A stretch of 64,000 nucleotides of DNA, taken from Paraburkholderia sp. BL23I1N1 (GTDB lineage: Bacteria; Pseudomonadota; Gammaproteobacteria; Burkholderiales; Burkholderiaceae). The stretch is taken from assembly GCF_003610295.1 (NCBI RefSeq), contig NZ_RAPV01000001.1:1550001-1614000 (forward strand). Reading direction: 5' to 3'. The notes under the pieces are model-generated. The model was given only the letters and a program-made list of their open reading frames with translations. It ran no database searches and was not told the DNA's origin. Positions 50,514 through 61,145 of the stretch are shown piece by piece (position 1 is the stretch's first letter; every line of letters begins with the position of its first letter). Position numbers and translations under genes: made by a program.

Positions 50514-52329
50514 GATCGATGAGGGCAGGCCCCTCGATGTCGTCTTTCAGGAGAAGGCATCAAACCACTTCAAGCTGCTGTGGTAAAGAGCCATGGTGGT
50601 GAGCGTTGAAGAAAAGGCGCAGTGAATGCGTCAGGTACGGAATAACGAGACGAGCGCAAGCGAACCGTCGATGAGGTGTCGATAGCTTTTCCCACCCGTC
50701 GTCAAAACCAAGGTCCACGTTGCATCCCGGGATAAACCAAGCGGGAGCCTGATGACTGGCTTGGTGGCGACCGGCATATAGACGGCGTGACGTTACTCCA
50801 GGCGATTGAACGGAACATAGGAACCTGTCATTCCGGTGCGAAGGGAGAAGCTTGATTTGAAAGACTCGAAGAAGGCGAGAGTACCGATGCGGGATACAGG
50901 GGCGGAGCATTTCGTAGTAGCGATGAAGCCTCGTAACGGGGGTGGAGCGAAGGGAATGCGTCATCCGGCAAGACTTGTGGGCCAACCAGAGAATGGGATG
51001 AGCCGATGAGTCGAGTCAGGCCGTTTGCAATAACGAAGCAGTCTGTGTGGACAGCATGGCTTCAGGTGAAAGCGAACCATGGCGCGCATGGTGTGGACGG
51101 GCAAACCATCGAGGCATTTGAACAGCGGCTTGGAGGCAATCTGTACAAGCTGTGGAGCCGGATGTCTTCAGGGAGCTACTTTCCCCCGCCGGTGCGTGGC
51201 GTGGAAATTCCGAAGGGCAATGACAAGCACCGCAAGCGCTTGTTGGGAATTCCCACAGTGGCAGACCGAGTTGCCCAAGCGGTTGTACGCAATTATCTTG
51301 AAGCGCAGGTAGAGCCCTGTTTCCATCCGGATTCCTATGCTTACCGTCCTTCCAGATCGGCGCTGGATGCGATTGCTGCTGTCCGGAGTCGTTGCTGGAA
51401 ATACGACTGGGTACTGGAATTCGACATCAAAGGTGCGTTTGACCACGTCGATCACGAGCTCATGATGAAAGCGGTGCGGCAGCATGCCCGTTGCACATGG
51501 GTGGAGCTGTACGTCGAACGTTGGTTGACGGCACCAATGATGAGGGGGCAGGAAATGGTGTCGCGGACGCAGGGCACGCCGCAGGGTGGTGTCGTCAGCC
51601 CGGTACTGTTTAATCTCTACATGCATTATGCCTTTGATACCTGGATGGCGAGGCACTTTCCGGACACGTCCTTCGTGCGGTACGCCGACGATGGATTGGT
51701 CCACTGTAAAAGTGACGCCGAAGCCAGACGGTTGCAGGAGGCAATCGGTGGGCGTCTCAAGGCCTGTGGCCTGGAACTGCATCCTGAGAAGACGAGGATC
51801 GTGTACTGCCGGGATGGGAATCGCAAGCAGGACTATCCCTCCACGAGCTTCGACTTTCTGGGATACACCTTCCGTGGCCGGCTGGCCAAGAGCAAGCGCG
51901 GCATCTACTTCAACAGCTTCAGTCCCGCGCTCAGCAGCAAAGCCGCGAAACGCATTCGCGAGAAAATGCGGATGTGGGACATCGGCCGCTGGACGGATGC
52001 TGGGATTGAAGACATTGCCGAGCGGGTCAATCCAGCCCTGCGCGGATGGTGGAACTATTACGCGGCGTTCTATATGAGCGTATTCAAACGTGTGATCGGC
52101 CACTTCAACGACATTCTGGCGAAATGGGCGGCGCGCAAGTACCGTCGATTCAAACGAAGTCGTGCCAAGGCTCGGACGTGGCTCAGGCAGTTGGCGGCGC
52201 GCGCACCGGATCTGCTGTATCACTGGTGGGGGTATTGCCTCCGGCTGGATGACAAGAGCCGTATGAATCGAGAGGTTCACGTACGGATCTGTGAGGGCCT
52301 GGCGGGGAAGTTCCTCCGGGCTACTCGAC
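50494..52329 (+). mobile_element. Group II intron (retroelement)
   Basis: About 500 bases of structured non-coding RNA precede the maturase gene, and domains V and VI close the 3' end. A plausible 5' boundary is GTGTGC at about 50494; the 3' boundary is probably ...CTACTCGAC at 52329, ending in AC as introns do. The 5' boundary is uncertain by tens of bases. It interrupts the IS3 remnant region. Confidence 0.7.
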
Positions 52330-52352
52330 ACTTCGCGAAGGAGTCGCGGTGA
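51006..52352 (+). CDS. ltrA: Group II intron reverse transcriptase/maturase
   Basis: 448-residue intron-encoded protein. It contains reverse-transcriptase blocks (SYRPSRSALDA-like YAYRPSRSALDAI, the DIKGAFDHVDHELM block, GTPQGGVVSPVLFNLYM), the YADD active site in FVRYADDGLVH, the LGYTF block and the GIIM maturase domain (NPALRGWWNYYAAFYMSVFK). It lacks an obvious endonuclease domain. The reading frame runs through domain V to stop at 52352, so the last 30 residues are RNA-domain sequence. Confidence 0.92.
   Translation: MSRVRPFAITKQSVWTAWLQVKANHGAHGVDGQTIEAFEQRLGGNLYKLWSRMSSGSYFPPPVRGVEIPKGNDKHRKRLLGIPTVADRVAQAVVRNYLEAQVEPCFHPDSYAYRPSRSALDAIAAVRSRCWKYDWVLEFDIKGAFDHVDHELMMKAVRQHARCTWVELYVERWLTAPMMRGQEMVSRTQGTPQGGVVSPVLFNLYMHYAFDTWMARHFPDTSFVRYADDGLVHCKSDAEARRLQEAIGGRLKACGLELHPEKTRIVYCRDGNRKQDYPSTSFDFLGYTFRGRLAKSKRGIYFNSFSPALSSKAAKRIREKMRMWDIGRWTDAGIEDIAERVNPALRGWWNYYAAFYMSVFKRVIGHFNDILAKWAARKYRRFKRSRAKARTWLRQLAARAPDLLYHWWGYCLRLDDKSRMNREVHVRICEGLAGKFLRATRHFAKESR
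52256..52289 (+). ncRNA. Group II intron domain V
   Basis: A 34-base hairpin from GAGCCGTATG to GTACGGATC with the AGC catalytic triad at 52257-52259, a GAGA tetraloop and a 2-base bulge on the 3' arm. This is the catalytic heart of the ribozyme and shows the orientation and 3' end of the intron. Confidence 0.85.
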
Positions 52353-52415
52353 AGTACGGCGTCTCATCAATGCGTCCAGCCGCTCCCAGTTGATCAGGTC
52401 AGCCTGAAACATCCG

Positions 52416-52673
52416 TTGGTGCGGTTGGTGCGACTGATCAACCCGGTGCTGCGAGGCTGGGTGAATTACTTCGCTGTTGGACAGTCCAGCGAGTGCTTCA
52501 ACTTCATCAAGGACTGGGGGGAGAAGACGATTCGACGCCACATGGGTCGATCCCGGAATCGTCGGGGCTTCGGCTGGAAGAGGTGGAGTAGGCGCTGGCT
52601 ATATGACGAATTGAAGCTGTTCAACGGCTACCGGGTTCGTCGTGCTGCCGCACTGAAAGCGTCCCCGGCATGA
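52416..52673 (+). pseudogene. Second group II maturase, C-terminal remnant
   Basis: 85 residues of a different maturase: LVRLINPVLRGWVNYFAVGQ and RRHMGRSRNRRGFGWKRWSR are the GIIM domain. The reverse-transcriptase part is missing. About 40 bases after its stop, GCGAGTGCGGGAAAGCCGCA could be a domain V of that intron, which supports a second, decayed intron here. Confidence 0.8.
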
Positions 52674-52859
52674 TAGGTCCCATAAACCTTGACGTGAAGC
52701 AGGCAGGAAAGCGAGTGCGGGAAAGCCGCATGCTGCGTTTGACGTGGCGGGAGCTGGAAACGTGACCATGGCAACCGGATTGAGGCCCACCGCGAAAGCG
52801 AGGGAGAAGCCACCGGGGCCTACCGTGCGCGCGCCAGTTCTCGACCCTACCTTAGAAGG

Positions 52860-53762
52860 GGGCGGCGGCGCAGCAATGCGCTGCTGCTACCTGACGAGAA
52901 GGCGATTGCCCATCCAACCGATTCACGCCTGCTCGAGCGATGTCGCGAACATCTGGTGAAGGCGGCGGCACGGCACGGCCTGAAGCTGAGGCAGAACTAC
53001 AACCGCGAGGCGCCGTATCTGGGGCTGCAGATTGGTCGCTACGCTCACGCGAAGCAGTACAAGCGCATGAGGAAAGCACTGCGCACGCTGCGTTCACGCG
53101 TCGGACGGGTGATGCGCGATGTGGAGCGACAGGTCGCCCAGGTGGCAGACCCAGAACGCGCTGCATTGGTGGAGCTGATTGGCCGCACGAAGCGCATCCT
53201 GTTGCAGAAGCTGAAGGACAAGAACAAGCTCTATGCGCTGCACGCGCCGGAAGTGGAGTGTCTGGCCAAAGGCAAGGCGCGCAAGCCGTACGAATTCGGC
53301 GTGAAAGTGTCGATCACGACGACTCACAAGGAAGGACTGGTAGTTGGGATGCGCTCGATGCCGGGCAATCCGTACGACGGTCATACGCTGGCTGAAGCGC
53401 TGGAGCAGGCGACAATCCTGTGCGACATCACGCCGGAAGTCGCGATCGTCGACCGTGGATACAAGGGTGTCGCTGTCGACGGCGTGAAGATCTACCACCC
53501 GGGCTTGCGGCGCGGCATCACACGCGGACTACGCGCGATGATCAGGCGACGCAGCGCAATCGAGCCAGCCATCGGTCACATGAAGGCTGACGGGAAGCTC
53601 GGCAGAAACTGGCTCAAAGGCGCGCTGGGTGATGCAATGCACGCGGTGTTGTGCGGCGCCGGCCACAACTTGAGGATGATCCTGAGGAAGCTACGGCTTC
53701 TTTGTGTCTTTATTCTGGCTGCCTTGCTTGAGCGCCGCACTGCTGCGGTCCCATCGCCGTAA
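52860..53762 (+). pseudogene. IS5-type transposase, 5'-truncated
   Basis: The frame HPTDSRLLERCREHLVKAAA continues into the 268-residue stretch starting at GTG 52956. It has KFRYAHA-like GLQIGRYAHAKQYKRMRKAL, catalytic-Asp region AIVDRGYKGVAVDGV and the Glu block RRSAIEPAIGHMKADGKLGR. The N-terminal domain and first catalytic Asp are missing, replaced by intron sequence. Inactive. Confidence 0.8.
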
Positions 53763-53826
53763 CGCCGGTGGTCGCAAAGCGAATTGTTCAGGACGGGCTA
53801 ATTAGCCACCGATTTTCAACTTTAAT

Positions 53827-54927
53827 CTAGAAGGTCGTTCGCATTCCGAATCTAAGCACGCGTGCCGTGGTGTTGGGGTATGCCGGTTCCCCGTAATATA
53901 GGGCTTGCCCCAACGTGTAAGTGGACCCATTTTTATTTTTTGTTTGTGCGTACCCGATATATATACTGGTTTGTTTAAAAATAGAATAAAAAACACCTAA
54001 TCCAACAATGTACGAGTTTTTTGACTGAGTAATTCCATTCGAGGTGTCAATCAATTTTATAACTTGTGCCATTAAAACGGTCGAACGTGTAATTTGGTAG
54101 CTCACTCCCAGATTGACAATTGCATACCGCCACGAATTATTAAACGATGCTGCGTCAGTTATGATTGAATAGTCATCTTTAGTGTACCCGAGATACACTC
54201 TTACCGGCCCAATCCCATAGTTACCGCCGACACCCCGTGCTTTGTAATATCCCCGATCCAATGCGTCCCTCTGATAGACATATCCGGCATGAAACGTTGC
54301 GGGGCCATTGGTGTAGTTGATTGCCCCGCTAAAAGTTGTTCCACCACTTGTAGATTTCGCAACACCGCCGAGACCGTACATCAACCCGACCGAGAATCCA
54401 TAAATTTTCGGAGATGAGTAAAGAACGGAATTATTAACGCGGCACGTAATGACCTCGGTAAGGAGCGTAGCTTGGACGGTACCATTAGGCAAAGTGCGAT
54501 CAACGTCCCAGACGCTCCCTCCTAAGCCTCCTAAAAAAACGTCGTTGTCACTCATAGCAAGAAACTCTGGCGAGTATTGGCGACCAAAAGTCAAAGTCCC
54601 TTCAGAACCTTCGAAGCCAACATACGCTTGCCGGCCGAAAAGTGCGCCGCCCTGCTGTATGGTGCCGGTATTAGGCGCGAAACCACTCTCAAGTCTGAAA
54701 ATAGCTTTGTATCCGTCGCCGAAGGCTTGGCTACCCATAAGGCCAAGCCGCGATCCGAACGTGCCGCCATTCGACATTTTAGTTAAGGTTCCTCTGCCCT
54801 GATTTGAGATATCAGTGAGAACGTCTAATGCTCCATATAGCGTGACGCTACTCTGCGCACGGTTTGAATCGCAGCACGCTAATCCAAAAAACACTCCCAT
54901 CACCACTGCGCATACTGATTTTATCAT
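53827..54927 (-). CDS. Gram-negative general porin, low GC
   Basis: 366-residue trimeric-porin homologue: mature part begins SSVTLYGALDVLTDISNQGR, has FGRQAYVGFEGSEGTLTFGR and ends in Phe (VLRFGMRTTF). The signal region (residues 1-29) has Cys-rich GLACCDSNRAQ instead of the usual clean AHA site, but cleavage after the Gln/Ala is plausible. Base composition is visibly poorer in GC than neighbouring genes, so it was probably acquired separately. Confidence 0.9.
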   Translation of the reverse strand: MIKSVCAVVMGVFFGLACCDSNRAQSSVTLYGALDVLTDISNQGRGTLTKMSNGGTFGSRLGLMGSQAFGDGYKAIFRLESGFAPNTGTIQQGGALFGRQAYVGFEGSEGTLTFGRQYSPEFLAMSDNDVFLGGLGGSVWDVDRTLPNGTVQATLLTEVITCRVNNSVLYSSPKIYGFSVGLMYGLGGVAKSTSGGTTFSGAINYTNGPATFHAGYVYQRDALDRGYYKARGVGGNYGIGPVRVYLGYTKDDYSIITDAASFNNSWRYAIVNLGVSYQITRSTVLMAQVIKLIDTSNGITQSKNSYIVGLGVFYSIFKQTSIYIGYAQTKNKNGSTYTLGQALYYGEPAYPNTTARVLRFGMRTTF

Positions 54928-55289
54928 TTGGAAGCCAAATCTCTTTTTGCTTCTGATGAGCCAATATCGTGGTCATTGAACAAATCCGACAGAAAGTGGA
55001 GTTGCATGAAGTAACAGCCAAATCTATGCCATGCGCACTCCGTTATTTTCTTCACGCCTCGATAATTGAGAATTGGGAATCTAGGCCCGGCATGATTTTC
55101 CAAGTTGCAGTTGTGAGCCGGGGGCACCGGGCTTGGTGGGGCAGGTGATCGCTAATAGGAGTTCAGCCGGAACATCGGTAGGCCATCCGGTACGTGAATG
55201 CGGAGACCTGCCGCCGATGTTGCAGACCGAACCGTGCAACGTCCGAAGCCCTCGATGCATGAAAAGCCAACAACGTCGCTTAGTCGATC
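54928..55289. other. Gap between porin and IS110 remnant
   Basis: About 360 bases upstream of the porin without a recognisable gene; short open stretches on both strands look accidental. It should contain the porin promoter, which I could not locate. Confidence 0.4.
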
Positions 55290-55840
55290 CATTCATGAGC
55301 GTTGACGTAGGCAAAGGCCACCATCACCCCGTAGCCCTCGGCCGAAACCGAAAGCGTTGGTACAACAAAGCGCCGGCCCGACGATGAGACCAAGCTGTGC
55401 ACTCATCTCCGAACTGAAGACGTTCGGTGAACTTTTTTTCGTCGTAGATCACGCTCACCATCGAAGCATTGTCCGTGGCAGTTGCTGTTGACCTTGGTGT
55501 CCTAGTCGCATCCTTACCAGCCTCACTATGCGCCGCATTGCCGACCTGCTCGATGGCAATGCCTAGATTGACGCGCGCGATGCCGCTGTCATTGCTATAG
55601 CCGCGCGCTCAATGCCGCTTACACTGCACTGCCTCCGACTGGCTAACGTACTGCTCGCCGAAATCGCCATGCTGTGCGGCCGCCACAACCCACGCTGCAT
55701 GCAGAGGTGCGCAAAGAGGACGCTCGGTTCATCGTCAAGCCCGAGCTCATATTCGGCTTCACGCCGGGACCCGTACGTAGCCGCCTGGTAACTTCCGCAG
55801 TGAAGGCGGAGCCTCAAGGGTTCACTCCAACTACAGACTC
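55290..55840 (+). pseudogene. IS110-family transposase, degenerate
   Basis: Scattered pieces in several frames match the IS110 N-terminal half: FMSVDVGKGHHHPVALGRNR at 55292 (DEDD start), then TMRRIADLLDGNA near 55525 and IDARDAAVIAIAARSMPLTL near 55567, ending LLAEIAMLCG. Stops and frameshifts separate them. Only the order of the pieces identifies the gene. Confidence 0.75.
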
Positions 55841-55847
55841 CGGTGGG

Positions 55848-57146
55848 TCAACGCGGATGCACCACGCAACGAACTGTAAGATGCTTTGGGCCGCTCACGA
55901 AGCTGGACGCAACGAATTCGATTTCGCCCGCCGGCTCGATAAGCCGCAACCTCGGGACCAGTTCCTCAAACAAGATGCGCATTTCCATGTTCGCGAGATG
56001 CTGACCCAGGCACACGTGGGCGCCGGCGCCGAAAGCGAGATGCCTGTTCGGTTTGCGGTCGATATTGAATGCGAATGGCTCAGGGAAGACCTGCTCGTCA
56101 CGATTTGCCGAGCCATAGCAGAGCATCAGCCAATCGCCCTTGCGGATTGTCCGGCCCCGGACGTTGGTGTCGGCAGTCGCCGTACGCATGAAATGACGCA
56201 CCGGCGATGCGTAGCGAAGGGTTTCGTCGATAAACTGCGGAATCAGCGAACGATCCGCCTGTAGTCGCGGCAGTAGCTCAGGGAAGCGGCTCAACGCCCA
56301 CATTGCGACCGATATGGACGACGAAACCGTATCATGTCCTGCTGCGGCGATGATCACGTAATAGCCAAGACGGGTCGCTTCATCGATAGGCTGTCCGTTG
56401 ATCACCGCGTTGGCCAGCAAGCTTGCGATATCGTTACGTGGGTTCTTCCGGCGGTCTTCGGTCAGGCGGTCAAAATAATCCTTGAAGTCGGCCACAATGG
56501 ACAGCAGGGCCTTGCCCATCGCGCTGCTCGCATCGCCTTGGCGCTGCACTTCGCGCTTGTATTCGGCATCCTCGCTTCCGAACATCTCCTGAGTCAACGT
56601 CAACATGCGCAGGGAATCTTCCTGCGGAACGCCGAGAATATCCATGATCACGCTCAGTGGGAAATGCAATGCAAAGTCATTCGCAAAATCGATCACTTGC
56701 CCGTTGTGATGCAACAGCTTCGCGATCGTTATATTTGCCAGCGATCGAATGCGGTCGTCAAGCTCGAGAATGCTGGTAGGCATGAACCACGACTGCGTCA
56801 GCGCGCGTAGACTCTTGTGCTCGTCGCCGTCGACGTGCACGAGTGATCGGGCGATGTTTGGACTACCGGTGGTGGAAATGACATGCTCGATCGACGCTCT
56901 TGGCCTGCAGACGACAGAATAGTCGCCGTTGTGAAACAAGGCATTTTCTCTTGAAATCATGGAGACGTCGGCGTGTTTCGTGACCACCCAGAACGGGTCA
57001 TGTCCATCCGCCATGGCGCGCCCGACGGGGTTGTTTGCACGCGCCCAAGTATAGGTTTCATGGAGGCGATTGAGGTTGGTATAGAACTGCGGATCAACCA
57101 GATGGTTTGCTATGTCTTTCGGTAGGTCGTAATTTGGCATGCTCAT
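55848..57146 (-). CDS. Cytochrome P450
   Basis: 432 residues, intact: I-helix AAAGHDTVSSS (about 267-277), ExxR as ETLR (308-311) and haem ligand Cys 379 in FGAGAHVCLGQHLA. No signal or membrane anchor, so a soluble class I P450 needing separate ferredoxin and reductase, neither of which is in the window. Start placed at ATG 57146; 57140 is possible. P450s of this general kind occur in rhizobial symbiosis regions (for example the CYP127 type), but I cannot assign the family or substrate. It may belong to the nod region or the hydrazine-type pathway. Confidence 0.9.
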   Translation of the reverse strand: MSMPNYDLPKDIANHLVDPQFYTNLNRLHETYTWARANNPVGRAMADGHDPFWVVTKHADVSMISRENALFHNGDYSVVCRPRASIEHVISTTGSPNIARSLVHVDGDEHKSLRALTQSWFMPTSILELDDRIRSLANITIAKLLHHNGQVIDFANDFALHFPLSVIMDILGVPQEDSLRMLTLTQEMFGSEDAEYKREVQRQGDASSAMGKALLSIVADFKDYFDRLTEDRRKNPRNDIASLLANAVINGQPIDEATRLGYYVIIAAAGHDTVSSSISVAMWALSRFPELLPRLQADRSLIPQFIDETLRYASPVRHFMRTATADTNVRGRTIRKGDWLMLCYGSANRDEQVFPEPFAFNIDRKPNRHLAFGAGAHVCLGQHLANMEMRILFEELVPRLRLIEPAGEIEFVASSFVSGPKHLTVRCVVHPR

Positions 57147-57191
57147 GATATTGATAGTGCGGTTTGTTGGTGGGCGGCACGATCCAGGCAA

Positions 57192-57580
57192 GAGAAGGGC
57201 GCCTCTTCCTGCCCCATTCCGCTATTGGGCTCTCCGCGGACTCAATGACTGGTCTCAACTTTTGACGGTCGCTCGCTCGCGTGTACTGAGATCCTTCCCA
57301 CGGACTTTGAAGTAGCATTCATGTATAGAGCTTGCTGTCATCCGAGATCTACATATTGGTCCCCCGTTGACGCAGGCACTGCAGCGTTCGCATCGGTAAT
57401 GTTGTGGGTGAACTGGCGTGACGGACGTCGATATCCGCCCGTCGTATTGCTTCATACTATTCGCTGCCTCCCTGTGTACCCTTAATCTAGGTCAACTCTT
57501 CTTGGTTAAGTGTTCACTCAGGTGGTCCTTGAGGGCTACTGTTTGTCGGGCCGGTGCGCAACAATCCCCCGGCGTCATAG
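57192..57580. other. P450 upstream region
   Basis: About 390 bases of mixed composition between the P450 gene and an IS3 remnant, with no gene and no nod box that I could find. Confidence 0.4.
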
Positions 57581-57599
57581 TTGTCGCTTCTGAATTTCT

Positions 57600-59207
57600 T
57601 TATCAAGAAGAGTCAGAGGTGCAAGTTGAAGGCGAAACAGACGTATTCTGTCGGGTTCAGGGAGCAGGCGCTCTCGAAGGTCCTGCGGGGGCAACCGAAC
57701 GGTTGGAACTGTAGCGGACGAATTGAACGTGAATGTTTTGACATTGACGAAATGGATGGGAGGTGCAGCCGCCGCGAACCGGAGCTCGAGCTCGGGACAT
57801 GCAAAGCGTCCGGATGACTGTTCGCTGGAGGAACGGCTGATGGCCTTGCAGGAGAGCCACGGGTTGGTCGACGAATCGTTGAACGGCTGGTGTCGTGAGC
57901 GCGGCCTGTTTGCGCATCATCTCGCGCAGTGGCGAACGGACTTCTGCGCCGTTGGTGGAATCGGTGGTAGCCGGCGCGAGAGCGCACCAGGAGGTGCGGG
58001 ATCTGAAGCAGGCCAATCTCCAACTGCAGCGCAATTGAACCGCAAGGAGAAGGCGCTGGCTGAAGCTGCAGCGCTACTGGTGCTGCAAAAAAAGTACCGC
58101 GCGCTGTTCGAGGGCGAGGCCGAATGACGGGCCCTGAAGAGCGCAAGACATTGACCAGCCTGATCAGCGAGGCGACCCTGGCCGGGGCTCGCCAGGCACA
58201 CGCGTGCAACATGCTGGGGCTTAGTAGTGCCCGGACAGTTCAGCGCTGGCAACGCGGCAAACCTGACGCGGCGGACGGGCGCTCGTTACGGCACCACGAG
58301 GCATGTCACAAGCTTTCTGCCGACGAACGCGCCGAGTTGCAGGTGGTCGCGAACTCGGCCGAATTCGGTCATCTGCCGCCAGGCCAGATCGCGTCGCGAC
58401 TGGCAGACCAGCAACGCTATCTCGCCTCCGAATCGACGTTCTACCGGATACTGAAGGCCGAGAAACAACTCGCCCACCGGCGCAGCGAACGGCCGGCCAC
58501 GCTCGCAGCAAACCGCATTCCGTTCGCGCCGACGCGCCGAACCAGTTGTATTCCTGGGATATCGCGTATTTGCCGACGACGATCCGTCGGCAGTACTTTT
58601 ATCTATACCTGTTTCTGGATGTATTCAGTCACGCAAGATCGTCGGTTGACAGATCTATGCGGAGGAAAGCAGCGCGCTGGCCAGCGAGGTTCTCAGGGAC
58701 CTCTGCGCGCGTGAAGCGATACAGCCTGACTGGGTGATTCTGCATTCGGATAACGGCGGCCCGATGAAAGGCACGGCGATGCTCGCCACACTCCAGGCGC
58801 TGGGTGTCATGCCGTCGTTGAGTCGCCCGGGCGTGAGCAACGACAACCCCTTATTCCGAGTCGCTGTTCAAGCCCCTGAAGTACCGGCCCGCTTACCCGC
58901 TCAAGGCGTTCGATACCTGTTCGTCGCGCGCACCTGGGTGGGCGCACTGGTGCGCGGGTACAACGACGAACATCGTCACAGCGCGATCCTGTTCGTGACG
59001 CCGGCGCAGCGTCATGCCAACCTTGATCAGGACATTCTGGATCGGCGCATGGCGCTCTATGAGACTGCCCGGCAACGCAATCCGCTGCGATGGACAGGCC
59101 GCACGCGCAAGTGGCAGCGCATAAGTACTGTGCATCTGAACCCGGATCGAACTCACAACCTGCCAGGCACTCCGCAGCGCGATAAGCAGGAGCGAAAGAC
59201 CGTCTGA
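57600..59207 (+). pseudogene. IS3-family element, degenerate OrfA and OrfB
   Basis: OrfA pieces: KLKAKQTYSVGFREQALSKV, then after a frameshift near 57690 LNVNVLTLTKWMGGAAAANR, ending ALFEGEAE at 58127. OrfB from 58124 (TLTSLISEATLAGARQAHAC, RWQRGKPDAADGRS) changes frame at about 58540 (WDIAYLPTTIRRQYFYLYLF, first catalytic Asp) and again near 58660 and 58870. At least five lesions. Confidence 0.82.
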
Positions 59208-59409
59208 ACTCTAAACGTTGAGGCAACAACTACCTTGAAAATTTCCGAGGATGGCATCGAGCTTCCGTGGGTCGATGAGCAACCTCCGCCCGGGATAAGT
59301 GCTTGCGAAAATCGAGCCAGGGGCGGCCTGCTGATCGTCTTCGGACCTTAGCGATAAAGCGAGCTGCCGGGACAATTGACCGCATCGTACTGACCACTGA
59401 GCTGCAACG

Positions 59410-61132
59410 TCAGCAATCTTCGAACGGCGACGTAGCGAAAAGTGTTTCGTCGACTGACGGCGACAGACCAGTCCTGGTCAGTAACAAACCATCGCACCAC
59501 ACACGTTCGACGCGTCCCCACGCACAGGCTGAAGCAGCGTCCGGGAAGAAACCTCGTCCGTGATAGTTGGCGCTCGTGTTGCAGAGCAACGGAATACCCG
59601 TCAGCTTTTCGTATTCGACCAGAAGTTGCGCCACCGGATGCTCGGAAGTTCTTGAAATGGTCTGCAATCGGGCAGATCCGTCAAGATGCACGACGGCAGG
59701 GATTTTTTCTCGCCATTCCGCGCGCGTCTGATGATCGAACAACATATAGGAATCAGGGCTCCCCGGACTAAAAATGGTCGGCGCACGATCCTCAAGGCAA
59801 ATTGGCGCCACGGGACGGAAGTGCTCTCGAAACTTGATGTCGTTGAGATGATCCTTCATTGTGGGCAAAGTCGCGGCGGCCAGAATGCTTCTGCCCCCCA
59901 ATGCTCGTGGTCCGAGCTCGGCCCGGCCGGCAAGGAAAACGACGGGCTTGCTACTGGCGAGTATGCTGGCGAGTTCTGCAATGGAGCAAGTAGACGCCGT
60001 CCATCCGGGCGGTACTTGGCAACCTTTTAAGACCGGTCCGCTATATACCGACCACTCCAGCGGCACGAAGCCCTTCTCAGCTGCCAGCGCGCAACAAGCG
60101 GCGCCGATCGCCGACCCGCTATCGTTGGGAAACGGCGGTACCCAGATTGCGTCGAACAAACCGCTCGCGCGCAGGGCGCTGTTCCATTTGATATTGAGCC
60201 CGCATCCGCCAGCGATGCACAAATTTCTCGGCCCCGGAATCGAATGGCGCTGCAGCGCGATACCCATTTCATGAACGAGAAGACGTTCGAGGAATACATG
60301 GAACGAGGCGAGTACGTCTTCGGATGGCCTGGCTTCCAGTCGCAGCGCGCTAGCTTCGAAGAACTCTCCTACAGCCGCTAGTGACGCGTCCGCGCTGTGG
60401 ATGTTCTCGCGATAAGCTTGCGCACACTCCGCGTCGCCAGCAAAGCGTGCCTGATAAAGCCCGCGAAATACCTCAACGATATCTTCGTCAACGGAGCCCA
60501 GCGCGATGTAAGCCATCAGCTTGCCGGCCACACCCAGATCCCACCGGGCGCCGCCCGGCTTCTTATAAGGACCAAAGTGATGACCCGCCGCGGCGTAGAT
60601 GTGACCTATCATGGGGAACAGGCAGTCAACATGGCGGGCGTGGTGGCGTTCTACATGATAGAGCCGTGGGACGATGCCACCATCCCACACCAAACAGAAT
60701 GCAGGTTGCCCGCTTTGGGCAAAGGGACTGGTGCAGTACGCGGAGGCCACATGGCCTGACACGTGAGGATAGCTTTTATAAGGAAAGGAGTGGCCGCCGA
60801 CAAGCAGTCCGGAGCCGTCGAGCGAAGCGAGCAGATCATCGGCTCGGCGTTCGGCATAAGGGGCCCCTTTTAGGCTGACGGGAAGCGACCCACTGAGGAC
60901 CCGAAACTGCGACTCGACTACCCCGTCCCAGCCGTCGATGACAAACTGGTCGATATCGTGCGCACGGAAACCATGCTCGGACAATGCGATCGTGATCGCG
61001 TCGAGGTCGTCGATCGCCTGATACCGCGGATTGTTGTCTCGCTTTTCCTGCTCCACGCAAAAAAACGAGTTTTCCATCCTCGACAAGGGCGATCGCTCCG
61101 TCGTGTGTCAGTTTGATCCCACAGATGCGCAT
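59410..61132 (-). pseudogene. nodU: NodU carbamoyltransferase, one-base frameshift near the start
   Basis: 6-O-carbamoylates the non-reducing end of Nod factors. From ATG 61132 the first 24 residues (MRICGIKLTHDGAIALVEDG, then KLVF) are the NodU N-terminus. A T7 run (A7 at 61059-61065 on the plus strand) then shifts the frame. Six T would continue directly into CVEQEKRDNNPRYQAIDDLD and 550 further residues with YPHVSGHVASAY, CIAGGCGLNIKWNSAL and AELGPRALGGRSILAAAT. Everything else is intact, so it could be a sequencing artefact, a recent mutation or a slippage switch. It starts 13 bases after nodS. Confidence 0.9.
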
Positions 61133-61145
61133 AATATCTCCCTGC

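Noticed and set aside
51168..52541. 457-residue frame antisense to the group II maturase
   Set aside because: Mirror of the maturase gene; the plus strand has all RT motifs.
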